Below are positions 17,865-26,591 of a DNA stretch of 64,000 nucleotides, one piece after another. The position numbers were made by a program, and so were the translations under genes. The notes beneath the pieces are model-generated. The model ran no database searches, had not been told where the DNA came from, and saw only the letters and a program-made list of their open reading frames with translations. This DNA comes from Streptomyces malaysiensis subsp. samsunensis (lineage in GTDB: Bacteria > Actinomycetota > Actinomycetes > Streptomycetales > Streptomycetaceae), in contig NZ_JANIIC010000006.1 in assembly GCF_024519315.1 (NCBI RefSeq), positions 1 through 64,000 of the forward strand, given 5' to 3'. How positions within the stretch are numbered: position 1 is the first letter of the stretch; every line of letters starts with the position of its first letter.

Positions 17865-19847
17865 TCATGCCATCGAGTCGTCCTGGAGGTAGGCCGCGGG
17901 GCGCGGATAGCGCTGGAGCGCCGGAGTCTGCCCGGTCGGATCGTCGTCCGTCTCGCTGAGGGGCACCACCGGTGCCGCGGCCGCGGCCTTCAGCTCGGCG
18001 GGGTCGTAGGTCATGGCCTGGGTCCGTTCCATCGGCGACGGCTCGGGCACACCGGCCTCCCGCCGGCCGTAGACCGGGATCTGGTCGACCGTGGTCTCCT
18101 CGGGCCGGGACCGGAGGTACGCGGCCGCCGTCCCCTGCCCCTGGGCGCCCTGGGCCTGGACGATCGGGATCTGGGAGGTCTGCGCCTGGGCGCCCTGGTA
18201 CTGCGCGCTCTGCGGCTGGGGCGCCATCCGCATTAACGGCGCCTGGGCCGGCTGCAACTGCCCGGCCTGGAACTGCTGCGCCGGTTTCTGCTGCGGGATC
18301 TGCGGCTGGGCCACCTGGACCATCTGGGGCTGCGGCAGCGCGGCCGGAGCCTGGTACAGAGGCGGCTGAACCGGGGGCGTGGCGACATACGCGGGTGACA
18401 GCTCCGCGAGCGGCTGTTGCTGGACGTACCCCGTTGAGACGCCCGCGGCGCCCGCGCCCGCGAAGGTCGCGAGGGACGCCTGCCCGTACAGGTCGCCGGA
18501 GACGCCCTGCGGGGCCGGAAGGGCGGCCGCGGCGTACATCGGCTGGGGCTCCTGCGCCACCGGCGCCGCGGTCAGCTGGGGCGGCTGCTGGAAGGAGTAG
18601 TCCAGCGACGGCGCCGGTGAGGAGGCGAACCCCGGGTAGCCGGAGGACTCCGCGTACCCCGAGGGCACCGACGGCTGCTGCTCCCAGCTGACCTGGGGAG
18701 CATAGAAGGACGTCCCGTACAACACGGTGCTCAGCCCGGTCAGCAGCCGCTGCACATCCGGCTGGGAACGCACCACCAGCCGCATGAACTGACTGCTGCT
18801 GCCCAGCTTGTTGCCGCATTCGCGCACCAGCACCCCGTGCTGGGACAGCAGCTGGTCCCGGACCCAGCCGCCGTCCGTTCCGGCCGGCAGTTTGACGAAG
18901 ACGAAGTTGCCCTGGGAGGGGTAGACCGTCATTCCGGGCAGCCCGGCCAGCTGGGTGGTCATCTGCTGCCGGTCGCGGCTGAGCATGCGCAGGCTCTCCA
19001 CGTACTCCTGCCGGTATCGCTTCAGCATGAAGACGATGACCTCGGCGAAGGAGTTGAGGTTCCACTTCGGCAGCCGGGAGCGGATCTTCACGGCGAGCGA
19101 GGGATTGGCCACCAGATAGCCGAAGCGCACACCGTGCAGCCCGAAGTTCTTGCCGAGGCTGCGCAGCACGATCACGTTCGGGCGCAGGACGGCCTCGTCG
19201 ACGACGCTCGGATACGCCTCGGCGTCCGCGAACTCCAGGAACGACTCGTCGATTACGATCAGGTCGAGGTCGGCCAGGGCGTCCATGATGCCGATGAGGG
19301 CCTGGCGGGGCAGCAGACCCCCGTCGGGGTTGTTGGGGTTGCAGATCACGGCGACCCGGGAGCCCCGGGAGCGTACGAAGTTGACGAAGGCGTTCGGGTC
19401 GAGAGCGAATCCGCTCATTTCCGGAAGCTGGAACATGTCGACCCGTTTGCCGGTCTCCATCGGCTGGTCGGTCCAGCGGCCGAAGGTGGGAATCGGCACC
19501 GCCAGGCTTTCCTTCACCAGCAGATGGTCGATCCAGGTGATGAGCTCGGTCGAGCCGTTGCCCATCGCCATGGTCTGCGGCTGAAGCCCCAGCACATCGG
19601 CCAGTTCGGCGGTGATGGTCTCCGCGGGGCTCGGGTAGTAGGTGAGGATGTCCCGCAGCCTGACCGCCATCACGGCGAACATCGCGGGAGTGGGGAAGTA
19701 CGGATTGCAGGGGATGCAGAAGTCCACGAGCTCCTGACCGCCACCCGTGATCCCGGCGCGGTTGAGCGCGAAGAACGACGGGCTGTGCGCGGTGCCACGG
19801 AAAAGTTCCATGGCATCACCGGAATTGCCGACTGCGGCAACAGTCAC
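17865..19847 (-). CDS. HisC/CobD-like PLP aminotransferase with long Gln/Pro-rich tail
   Basis: The protein is 660 aa from a GTG at 19847, set by a strong GAGGAGGT site. Residues 1-375 are a class I/II aminotransferase of the histidinol-phosphate or threonine-phosphate-decarboxylase type. Landmarks are YYPSPAETIT, the NPNNPDGG turn, VIDESFLEF, and the lysine motif SLGKNFGLHGVRFGY with the PLP lysine near residue 232. Residues 376-660 are a low-complexity tail rich in Gln, Pro, Ala and Tyr with no folded domain; it ends in an acidic, polar stretch. Normal HisC enzymes are about 360 aa, so the tail nearly doubles the protein. No histidine or cobalamin genes are nearby, and the substrate is unknown. 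Confidence -1.
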   Translation of the reverse strand: MTVAAVGNSGDAMELFRGTAHSPSFFALNRAGITGGGQELVDFCIPCNPYFPTPAMFAVMAVRLRDILTYYPSPAETITAELADVLGLQPQTMAMGNGSTELITWIDHLLVKESLAVPIPTFGRWTDQPMETGKRVDMFQLPEMSGFALDPNAFVNFVRSRGSRVAVICNPNNPDGGLLPRQALIGIMDALADLDLIVIDESFLEFADAEAYPSVVDEAVLRPNVIVLRSLGKNFGLHGVRFGYLVANPSLAVKIRSRLPKWNLNSFAEVIVFMLKRYRQEYVESLRMLSRDRQQMTTQLAGLPGMTVYPSQGNFVFVKLPAGTDGGWVRDQLLSQHGVLVRECGNKLGSSSQFMRLVVRSQPDVQRLLTGLSTVLYGTSFYAPQVSWEQQPSVPSGYAESSGYPGFASSPAPSLDYSFQQPPQLTAAPVAQEPQPMYAAAALPAPQGVSGDLYGQASLATFAGAGAAGVSTGYVQQQPLAELSPAYVATPPVQPPLYQAPAALPQPQMVQVAQPQIPQQKPAQQFQAGQLQPAQAPLMRMAPQPQSAQYQGAQAQTSQIPIVQAQGAQGQGTAAAYLRSRPEETTVDQIPVYGRREAGVPEPSPMERTQAMTYDPAELKAAAAAPVVPLSETDDDPTGQTPALQRYPRPAAYLQDDSMA

Positions 19848-20042
19848 GGCGGGACCTCCTCGGTCGCGTGGGCCACGTCGACGCACTGACACGGCCGTTG
19901 CGGCTCGTCCCTCGAGCCTGACGCATGATCTCCCGAAGCCGGGCCGGGCGAGGATTTTCGTGGGGCTTGTGAGAATTTCGGGGACACATGCGCCGATGTC
20001 GAATAGAATTCCGCCTCTTGCCCCTTGAGAATGCGGGCCCCT

Positions 20043-22418
20043 TCAGACCGTGTCCTCCGGCGGGTGTTCACCTTCGGCATCGGCGGTGCGGTGCTGTTCC
20101 GCTACCCAGACCGCCACCTGCGCACGCGAGTTGAAACCCAGCTTGCTCAAAATGTGCTCGATATGGCCCTCGGCGGTGCGCTGGGCGATCACCAGCGACG
20201 AGGCGATCTCCTTGTTGCTGAGCCCCCGCGCGACCAGTTGCGCGATTTCGGACTCCCGGGGTGTCAGCGGCGACGGCCGCCCACCCGCCGCCGTCTCCTC
20301 GCTGGGCAGTTCGTCCTCGAGCGCGTACCCCAGCGCCTCGGTGAAGGACAGCCGGGCGCCCTGTTTGGACGCCGCGTTGAAGGCCGGCTTGCCCAGCGCC
20401 CGCCGCGCCGCGGCCTCGCACTCCTCGTGGTAATGGACGAGATGCCCGTAGCCGGACAGCGGGGCGCCGATGGCGTGCCAGATGATCCCCAGGGCGCCCA
20501 GCAGCCTGGCCGCCCGCGTGTAGTCCCGCTCGGTGGCCGCGATCCAGGCCAGTACCTCCAGATTGACCCCGATGCCCAGCGGATCGTCCAGCGAGCGGTT
20601 GAACGACAGGCTCTCCTTCTCCAGGGCGGCCGCCCTGGCGGTGTCGCCCTGGCGCCATACGTCCACGCCGAGCGCCATCATCGTGTAGGCACGGTGCCAG
20701 CCCTCCCCGTACGCGTCGCACACCGCCAGCGACTCCTCGCCCAGCGCGATCGCGCCCGGTGAGTCGCCGATGAAGGAGTGCGCGAGCGAGAGCCGGATGA
20801 GCGCCAGGGCCAGCCCCACCGGGTCGCCGATCGCGCGATGGCGGGAGACGGCCTCCTCGTAGAGCGCGATCGCCGACCGGGTCTCGCCCCGGTACATGGC
20901 GACCATGCCGGAGTAGAGCGCGGTGTAGGCGAGCACGGGGTCCAGGCCGAGCCGGGTCCCGATGGACCGGCTCTCCTCAAGCATGGCCGCGGCGGCGTCG
21001 GTGTCGGACTGGATGACGGCCAGCCAGCTGTCGGTCCACAGGGCCCGCGCCCGTGCCGCGGTGGGTTCGGCGCACACCGCCAGGGCCTGGTCCAGCCAGC
21101 GGCGGCCCTCGCCGAGGTAGTAGCTGGTGATCCAGTGGTAGAGCAGGTCGGCGGCCATGTCCAGACCGCGGACGGCCTGCCCGGGGTCGGCCAGAGCGCC
21201 CTCCAGGGCGGTGCGCAGATTGGCGTGCTCCAGATGGAGCCGGGTGAACCACTGCACCTGGGCCGGTCCGAAGAGCGCCGCCCGCGCGTCCGCGGCGAGC
21301 CCGCGGTAGTAGTCGCGATGGCGCCGCAGCCGCACGGCTTCCTCCTCGGAGGCGGCCAGCCGCTCACGGCCGTACGCGCGCAGCGTGTCCAGCATCCGGT
21401 AGCGCACCGACGTCCGGTGCTCCTCCCTGAGCAGCACCGACTTGTCCACCAGCTCGGCCACCAGGTCCAGGATCTCCTCGCGCTCGATGCCCTCGCCCGA
21501 ACAGACCGCCTCGGCCGCCTCCAGGTCCAGGCTTCCGGCGAACACCGAGACCCGGGCCCACAGCAGCCGCTCCCGCTCGGTGCACAGCTCATAGCTCCAG
21601 TCGATCAGCGCCCGCAGCGTCCGATGGCGGGGGAGGACCGTCCGGGAGCCGGTGGTGAGCAGCCGGAACCGGTCGTCCAGCCGCTCCAGCAGCTGCTGTA
21701 CGGACAGGGCGCGCAGCCGTACGGCCGCGAGCTCGATGCCCAGCGGGATGCCGTCCAGCCGGCGGCAGATCAGCTCGACCGCGTCCCGGTTGTCCTCGTC
21801 GAGCTCGAATCCGGGCACGATGGCCGCGGCCCGCTCGACGAACAGCCGTATCGCGTCGTACCGCGCGAGCGTCGCGAGGGAGGGCCGTGCCCCCCGGAGG
21901 TCCGGCAGCCCCAGGGTGGGGACGGCCAGGCTCTGCTCACCGGCGGTGCCCAGCGCCTGACGGCTGGTGGTCAACAGCCGCAGCCGGGGGGCCGCGCGCA
22001 GCAGCCGGTCGGCGAGCCGGGCGCACTCCGCCAGGAGGTGTTCGCAGTTGTCGAGGACGATCAGGGCCTGCCGGTCCCGCAGATGGTCGACGAGGACGTC
22101 CATCGCCGGGCGGGAGGAGTGATCCCGTATCTCCAGCGCCTCGGTGACGCCCTGGGCGAGCAGCGAGGGGTTGTCCAGCTCGGCGAGTTCGGCCAGCCAG
22201 ACGCCGTCCGGGAAGGCCCGGCGCGCCTCGTCCGCGACCCGCAGCGCCAGCCGGGTCTTGCCGACCCCACCGGCGCCGGTGAGGGTGACCAGGCGGGACG
22301 CGGACAGCATCCGCTTGACCTCGGCCGCCTCATGCCGACGTCCCACGAAACTGGTCACCTCGGCGGGCAGCCGCACTGTCTGCCGCCCGGTCGGGGTGCC
22401 TGTCGCCACCACACCCAT
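20043..22418 (-). CDS. Large ATPase-LuxR regulator (NB-ARC/TPR/GerE type)
   Basis: The protein is 791 aa from an ATG at 22418. After a short N-terminus, residues about 20-340 form an AfsR-like STAND ATPase with canonical Walker A GAGGVGKT (48-55) and Walker B ALIVLDNCEHL. A long helical, TPR-like region (about 390-690) follows. A GerE helix-turn-helix closes the protein (about 725-785), with LTPRESEIAQLVARGLSNKEIA. It lacks the SARP DNA-binding domain of true AfsR. It should bind DNA in response to a signal sensed through nucleotide state and TPRs. It diverges from the DUF5999 gene at 22715 and sits next to, but opposite in strand to, the LAL regulator block. Confidence -1.
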   Translation of the reverse strand: MGVVATGTPTGRQTVRLPAEVTSFVGRRHEAAEVKRMLSASRLVTLTGAGGVGKTRLALRVADEARRAFPDGVWLAELAELDNPSLLAQGVTEALEIRDHSSRPAMDVLVDHLRDRQALIVLDNCEHLLAECARLADRLLRAAPRLRLLTTSRQALGTAGEQSLAVPTLGLPDLRGARPSLATLARYDAIRLFVERAAAIVPGFELDEDNRDAVELICRRLDGIPLGIELAAVRLRALSVQQLLERLDDRFRLLTTGSRTVLPRHRTLRALIDWSYELCTERERLLWARVSVFAGSLDLEAAEAVCSGEGIEREEILDLVAELVDKSVLLREEHRTSVRYRMLDTLRAYGRERLAASEEEAVRLRRHRDYYRGLAADARAALFGPAQVQWFTRLHLEHANLRTALEGALADPGQAVRGLDMAADLLYHWITSYYLGEGRRWLDQALAVCAEPTAARARALWTDSWLAVIQSDTDAAAAMLEESRSIGTRLGLDPVLAYTALYSGMVAMYRGETRSAIALYEEAVSRHRAIGDPVGLALALIRLSLAHSFIGDSPGAIALGEESLAVCDAYGEGWHRAYTMMALGVDVWRQGDTARAAALEKESLSFNRSLDDPLGIGVNLEVLAWIAATERDYTRAARLLGALGIIWHAIGAPLSGYGHLVHYHEECEAAARRALGKPAFNAASKQGARLSFTEALGYALEDELPSEETAAGGRPSPLTPRESEIAQLVARGLSNKEIASSLVIAQRTAEGHIEHILSKLGFNSRAQVAVWVAEQHRTADAEGEHPPEDTV

Positions 22419-22568
22419 TGATGCCTCGCACCGGCCTCGGGTGGACCGGGCCGTTGCCCGCGCGGACCCGAAGCCCTGTTTCCAGGCTATGCCCGGGCCG
22501 GGAACCACCGCACACACGCCGGGCGGGCGGCCCGACCCGCCGGGGTGGGGATTCACCGAGAGTGAGCG

Positions 22569-22590
22569 GCCGCCACCTCCCGGTGGCGGC
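22569..22590. promoter_or_regulatory. Perfect 9-bp hairpin in divergent promoter region
   Basis: GCCGCCACC and GGTGGCGGC form a perfect stem with a TCCC loop between the divergent ATPase-LuxR gene and the DUF5999 gene. It could be an operator or a leader hairpin. Confidence -1.
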
Positions 22591-22714
22591 GGGGGTGGGT
22601 TCAGGTACCCATGCGGGGATATCTCCCCTCGCCGCGCACCGCCGCGCCGACCCAGGATGGTGACCTCGGTGACGAGTTCCGCCGCCCTATTGCGGAAGAT
22701 CGAAGGTTCGGACC

Positions 22715-22909
22715 ATGTGCCTCCACCAACCCCCATGTCCGCCGGCCGACGCATCGGACCATGATTCGGCGCGCCTGGTGGCCACCCACCCCGAGCAGGG
22801 ATGGAGCCTGCTCTGCAATGGCGTGGTGATCTTCGCGGACGCGGGCGAAATCCTTCCCGACGGGCGTGCCATCCCCGCCCCCCGGACCAGTCCCGACCAG
22901 TCAGCATGA
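22715..22909 (+). CDS. DUF5999 small protein
   Basis: The protein is 64 aa. It matches the family pattern MCxHQPPCP at the N-terminus, then DSARLVATHPEQGWSLLCNG, and a C-terminal half with GEILPDGR. Two N-terminal cysteines and a third further on could bind metal, but this is not shown. The gene overlaps the next one by four bases (ATGA), so the two are translationally coupled. DUF5999 genes are found throughout Streptomyces, often beside anti-sigma kinase genes. Function unknown. Confidence -1.
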   Translation: MCLHQPPCPPADASDHDSARLVATHPEQGWSLLCNGVVIFADAGEILPDGRAIPAPRTSPDQSA

Positions 22910-23412
22910 ACGCCACCATCCTCACCCACTCGCACACCTCTCCGGTGAGCACCGAGCGCCGGCCCGCCGCGGCCGGGCCTCCCGCCACCACCGGCGGGAC
23001 GTCATGGCTGCTGCCCTCCGAGCCCTCCTCGGTGCCCCGGGCCCGGCGGCTGACGCTCGCCCAGGTGACGGCGTGGACGCTGCACGAGTTCGCCGACGAC
23101 GCCGAACTGCTCGTCAGCGAGCTGGTGACCAATGCCCTGCGGCACGCGGGCGGGCCGATCCGTCTGACGCTCTCCCGGTGCTCCGTCGACCGCGCCTTCC
23201 GGTGCGAGGTGGCGGACGAGGACCCGGGGCAGCCCCGGGTGTGCCGGCCGTGCGACGAGGACGAAGGCGGGCGCGGGCTCCATCTGCTGGACATGCTCTC
23301 CCGCTGCTGGGGATCCACCTGTACGGCGGCGGGCAAGGTTGTCTGGTTCGAGCTCCACCCGCCTGCCGTCGCCCTGGAAGCCGCCCTGGACGGAGCGCGA
23401 ATGACCCCGTGA
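22906..23412 (+). CDS. RsbW-like ATP-binding (anti-sigma factor kinase) protein
   Basis: The protein is 168 aa, coupled by ATGA to the DUF5999 gene. The HATPase domain covers residues about 45-160, with the N-box ELLVSELVTNALRHA and the G-box GGRGLHLLDMLS, as in the single-domain SpoIIAB/RsbW-like kinases abundant in Streptomyces. The first 40 residues are Thr/Pro-rich and probably disordered. It would bind an anti-sigma or anti-anti-sigma partner not encoded here. The cysteine-containing loop VCRPCDEDEGG is unusual and could be redox- or zinc-sensitive; this is an inference. Confidence -1.
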   Translation: MNATILTHSHTSPVSTERRPAAAGPPATTGGTSWLLPSEPSSVPRARRLTLAQVTAWTLHEFADDAELLVSELVTNALRHAGGPIRLTLSRCSVDRAFRCEVADEDPGQPRVCRPCDEDEGGRGLHLLDMLSRCWGSTCTAAGKVVWFELHPPAVALEAALDGARMTP

Positions 23413-23543
23413 TCGTGAGCCGACGAAGGGAGACGCCATAGACGACTTCACGCCTCGTACCCACACAGTGATACCGATCGGCCCGGGGACGGAATGGTGA
23501 AGGCCCTCACCACGCCTTCCGTCTCCGGGCTTCACTGTGAAGA

Positions 23544-23573
23544 TTGATCGTCGTCATCGCGGTCGTGTAGCCT
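23544..23573 (+). promoter_or_regulatory. Candidate promoter of the LAL regulator block
   Basis: TTGATC and TAGCCT are separated by 18 bp, about 65 bases before the GTG start of the first LAL gene. An A/T-rich palindrome (CGAAA/TTTCG) lies between this box and the start, and a CTTCAC/GTGAAG palindrome lies just upstream. Both are candidate operators. Confidence -1.
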
Positions 23574-23637
23574 TATGATCGCAGCAGCAGCACACTTTTC
23601 CGAAATTTTTCGCATTTTGTGGCTCTGAGGAGGCTGC

Positions 23638-26532
23638 GTGGTGGACCGGAAAACCGATTCCGGTTTACCCGGCGCGCTGGTCGGGCGCGTAGCCGAACTC
23701 GAGGCACTGACCGCCCACGCGGAGGCCGCCCAGCGCGGACGATCCGGGGTGGTGGTCCTCTCCGGTCCAGCCGGAATCGGCAAGACCAGCCTGTTGCGCG
23801 CCTTTCTCGACGGTGACGCCTGCCGGAAGATGACCGTTCTGCACGGTGTCTGCGGTGAGGTAGTGGCCGGCGCCGGATACGGCGGGGTGCGCGCCCTCTT
23901 CGGGGGACTCGGCCTCTCCGCCGAGGACGCCCAGGACTCCCCGCTGCTGCGCGGCAGCGCCCGCCGTGCGCTGCCCGCCCTGAGCCCCCACCCGGGCGAG
24001 GAGGGGCCGTCCACCGCCGTCTACCCGGTGCTGCACGGCCTGTACTGGCTCGCGGCCAATCTGATGGCCCAGGGCCCGCTCGTACTCGTCCTGGACGATG
24101 TCCACTGGTGCGACGAGCGGTCCCTGCGCTGGATCGACTTCCTGCTGCGCCGGGCCGACCAGCTGCCGCTGCTGGTGGTGCTCGCCCAGCGCACCGAGGC
24201 CGAACCGGTCGCCCCCGCGGCCCTGGCGGACATCCTCGCCCAGCCGCGCTCCTCGGCGATCCGCCTCGACCCGCTGACCCGCACCGAAGTGGCCGAGATG
24301 GCCCGCCGGGTCTTCGCGGCCCCCGTCGCGCTCTCCTTCGCCGAACGCGCCGCCGCCGTCTGCCGCGGCAACCCGCTGACCGTCACCCGGTTGCTGCGCG
24401 AGCTGCGGGCCAAGGGCGTATCGCCCGACGAGAGCGGCATCCGCGAGATCGCCGAGGTCGGGCAGTACGTGGTCGCCATGTCCGTGCGCGCCCTCTTCGA
24501 CGCCCGGCCCGGCTGGGTCCGGGACGTGGCCACCGCCATCGCGCTGCTCGGCGAGGAGGACCCGGAGCACATCGGCGCGCTGGCCGGGGTGCCCGCCGCC
24601 CGCGTCGCGGAGGCCGTGGACCTGCTGCGCGGGGCCGAGGTGATGGCGCCGGACCGGGCGGACCTGGCCCATGACGTGGTGCGCTCCGCGGTGCTCGATG
24701 CCACCGGGGAGGAGCCGCTGGCCGAGCTGCGCGCCAGGGCCGCCCTGCTGCTGAGCGACGCCGGACGGCCCGCCGAGGAGGTTGCCAACCAGGTGCTGCT
24801 GGTGCCCGGCACCCCCCAGCCGTGGATGGGCTGGGTGCTGCGGGAGGCCGCCGCCCAGGCCGAGCACCGCGGCGCCCCGGAGGCCGCCGCCCGCTATCTC
24901 TACCGGGTTCTGGAGGCGGAGCCGGACAGCCTGTCGGCCCATGTCCCGCTCGCCAAGGCGCTCGCGGAGATCAATCCCGCCGAGGCCATCCGGCTGCTCA
25001 GGCGCGCGCTCAGCCTGGCCACCGACATCCGCACCAAGGCGCCCATCGCCGTGCAGTTCGGCCTCACCTGCCTCACCGTCCAGCAGTCGCCGGCCGCCGT
25101 ACGGGTGCTCGGCGAGGTGCTCGACGAGCTCGAGGCCGCGCTGGGGCCGGAACCCGATCCACGCGACCGCGAGCTGCGCACCCTGGTCCAGTCGACGCTG
25201 CTGATCAGCGGATCCGATGAGAAGGCCACGATCCACACGGTCCGGGAGCGCTTCGCGCGGATTTCCGAACCCGCCGGGGACACCCCCGCCCAGCGGCAGA
25301 TGCTGGCCATGATGACGGTCCTGTCCGCGATGGAGGGCCGCTCGGTGCGGCGGGCGGTGGGGCAGGCCCGCCGCGCGCTGAGCTCCTCGGACCGGCTCGA
25401 CAACTGGTCGCTGCTCTTCTCCGCGTTCACCCTGGGTCTGGCCGACGAGGTCGAGGGGGCAATGGGCGCGCTGGACCACGCGCTGCGCCAGGGACAGGAC
25501 AACGCCGCGGTGTGGTCGTATGTGATCACCCTGTCCTACCGCGCCCTGCTGATGCACGGTTTCGGCGCGATCCCCGACGCGCTCGCCGACGCCCAGACCG
25601 CCGTCGAGATCATCGCCGACGAGCGCTGGAGCGGCAATGTGACCATGCCCCAGACGGCGCTGGCGACGATCCTGATCGACCGGGGCGAACCGGGGCGGGC
25701 CGAGGAGCTGCTGGCCACCGTCACCCGGCCGAACCTGGAAAGGTTCGTCATGGAGTACCACTGGTACCTCATGGCCCGCGCCCGGGCCCGCTGGGCGCTC
25801 GGCGACAGCTCCGGTGCGCTGCGGCTGCTGTTCGACTGCGGCGCCTCCCTGGAGGAGTCCGGGTTCGCCAACCCGGCGTTCCTGCCCTGGTGGGCCGAGG
25901 CGGCCTGTGTGCTCGCGGCGGAGAAGCGGGCGGACGAGGCGGGGGACCTGGTGGCGCACGGCGCCGAGCTGGCCCGCCGCTGGAGCACCCCGCGCGCCTT
26001 CGGGCTCGCCGCCCTCGCCCGCGGCGTGACCACCCCCGGCGAGGCGGGCATCGCCCAACTCACCGAGGCGGTCGAGCACTTCTCCGGTTCGCCCGCCCGC
26101 GCCGAGCACGCGCGGGCCGAGTTCCTGCTCGGCGGGGCGCTGCTGGACATCGGACGGCCGCGCGACGCCCGGGAGCGGCTGCGCTCGGCCGTGGACCTCG
26201 CCCAGGGCTGCGGCGCGCTCGCCCTCGCCAAGGACGCCCGCAACCGGCTGGTCGCCGCGGGCGGCCGGATGCGTGAGATCACCGCCTCACCGGTCGACCT
26301 GCTCACCGGCACCGAGCGCAAGGTGGCCCAAATGGCCTCGCGCGGAGCGGGAAACCGCGAGATCGCCGAGTCGCTGTTCGTCACCGTACGCACCGTCGAG
26401 ACCCATCTCACCAGCGTCTACCGCAAGCTGAGCGTCGGTCAGCGCGGTGAGCTGGCCTCGGTGCTCAGCACCCCGCGCCTTCCCGACCCCCAGGCCCCGG
26501 CGTGGGTCTCCGCCTCGCGCGGCCGACGCTGA
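23638..26532 (+). CDS. LAL-type LuxR regulator, NysRI/AmphRI-like (canonical P-loop)
   Basis: The protein is 964 aa from GTG at 23638 or 23641; GAGGAGG lies just before. Residues about 12-330 form the LAL ATPase domain with canonical Walker A GPAGIGKT (43-50) and Walker B LVLVLDDVHWCD. A long helical middle region of TPR character follows, and a GerE helix-turn-helix occupies about 888-950 (LTGTERKVAQMASRGAGNREIA in pieces). Length and architecture match NysRI of the nystatin cluster (about 965 aa from memory), and it is first in a run of three such genes plus a PAS-LuxR gene. Codon 10 is TTA (23665-23667), so translation should depend on the bldA tRNA. It is inferred to be the pathway activator at the top of a polyene-type cascade. 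Confidence -1.
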   Translation: MVDRKTDSGLPGALVGRVAELEALTAHAEAAQRGRSGVVVLSGPAGIGKTSLLRAFLDGDACRKMTVLHGVCGEVVAGAGYGGVRALFGGLGLSAEDAQDSPLLRGSARRALPALSPHPGEEGPSTAVYPVLHGLYWLAANLMAQGPLVLVLDDVHWCDERSLRWIDFLLRRADQLPLLVVLAQRTEAEPVAPAALADILAQPRSSAIRLDPLTRTEVAEMARRVFAAPVALSFAERAAAVCRGNPLTVTRLLRELRAKGVSPDESGIREIAEVGQYVVAMSVRALFDARPGWVRDVATAIALLGEEDPEHIGALAGVPAARVAEAVDLLRGAEVMAPDRADLAHDVVRSAVLDATGEEPLAELRARAALLLSDAGRPAEEVANQVLLVPGTPQPWMGWVLREAAAQAEHRGAPEAAARYLYRVLEAEPDSLSAHVPLAKALAEINPAEAIRLLRRALSLATDIRTKAPIAVQFGLTCLTVQQSPAAVRVLGEVLDELEAALGPEPDPRDRELRTLVQSTLLISGSDEKATIHTVRERFARISEPAGDTPAQRQMLAMMTVLSAMEGRSVRRAVGQARRALSSSDRLDNWSLLFSAFTLGLADEVEGAMGALDHALRQGQDNAAVWSYVITLSYRALLMHGFGAIPDALADAQTAVEIIADERWSGNVTMPQTALATILIDRGEPGRAEELLATVTRPNLERFVMEYHWYLMARARARWALGDSSGALRLLFDCGASLEESGFANPAFLPWWAEAACVLAAEKRADEAGDLVAHGAELARRWSTPRAFGLAALARGVTTPGEAGIAQLTEAVEHFSGSPARAEHARAEFLLGGALLDIGRPRDARERLRSAVDLAQGCGALALAKDARNRLVAAGGRMREITASPVDLLTGTERKVAQMASRGAGNREIAESLFVTVRTVETHLTSVYRKLSVGQRGELASVLSTPRLPDPQAPAWVSASRGRR

Positions 26533-26591
26533 CGCGCACGCGGGAGGCTTGGTGACGCGCTTGTGTCCCGCCCCAGGCATATAGTCACACC

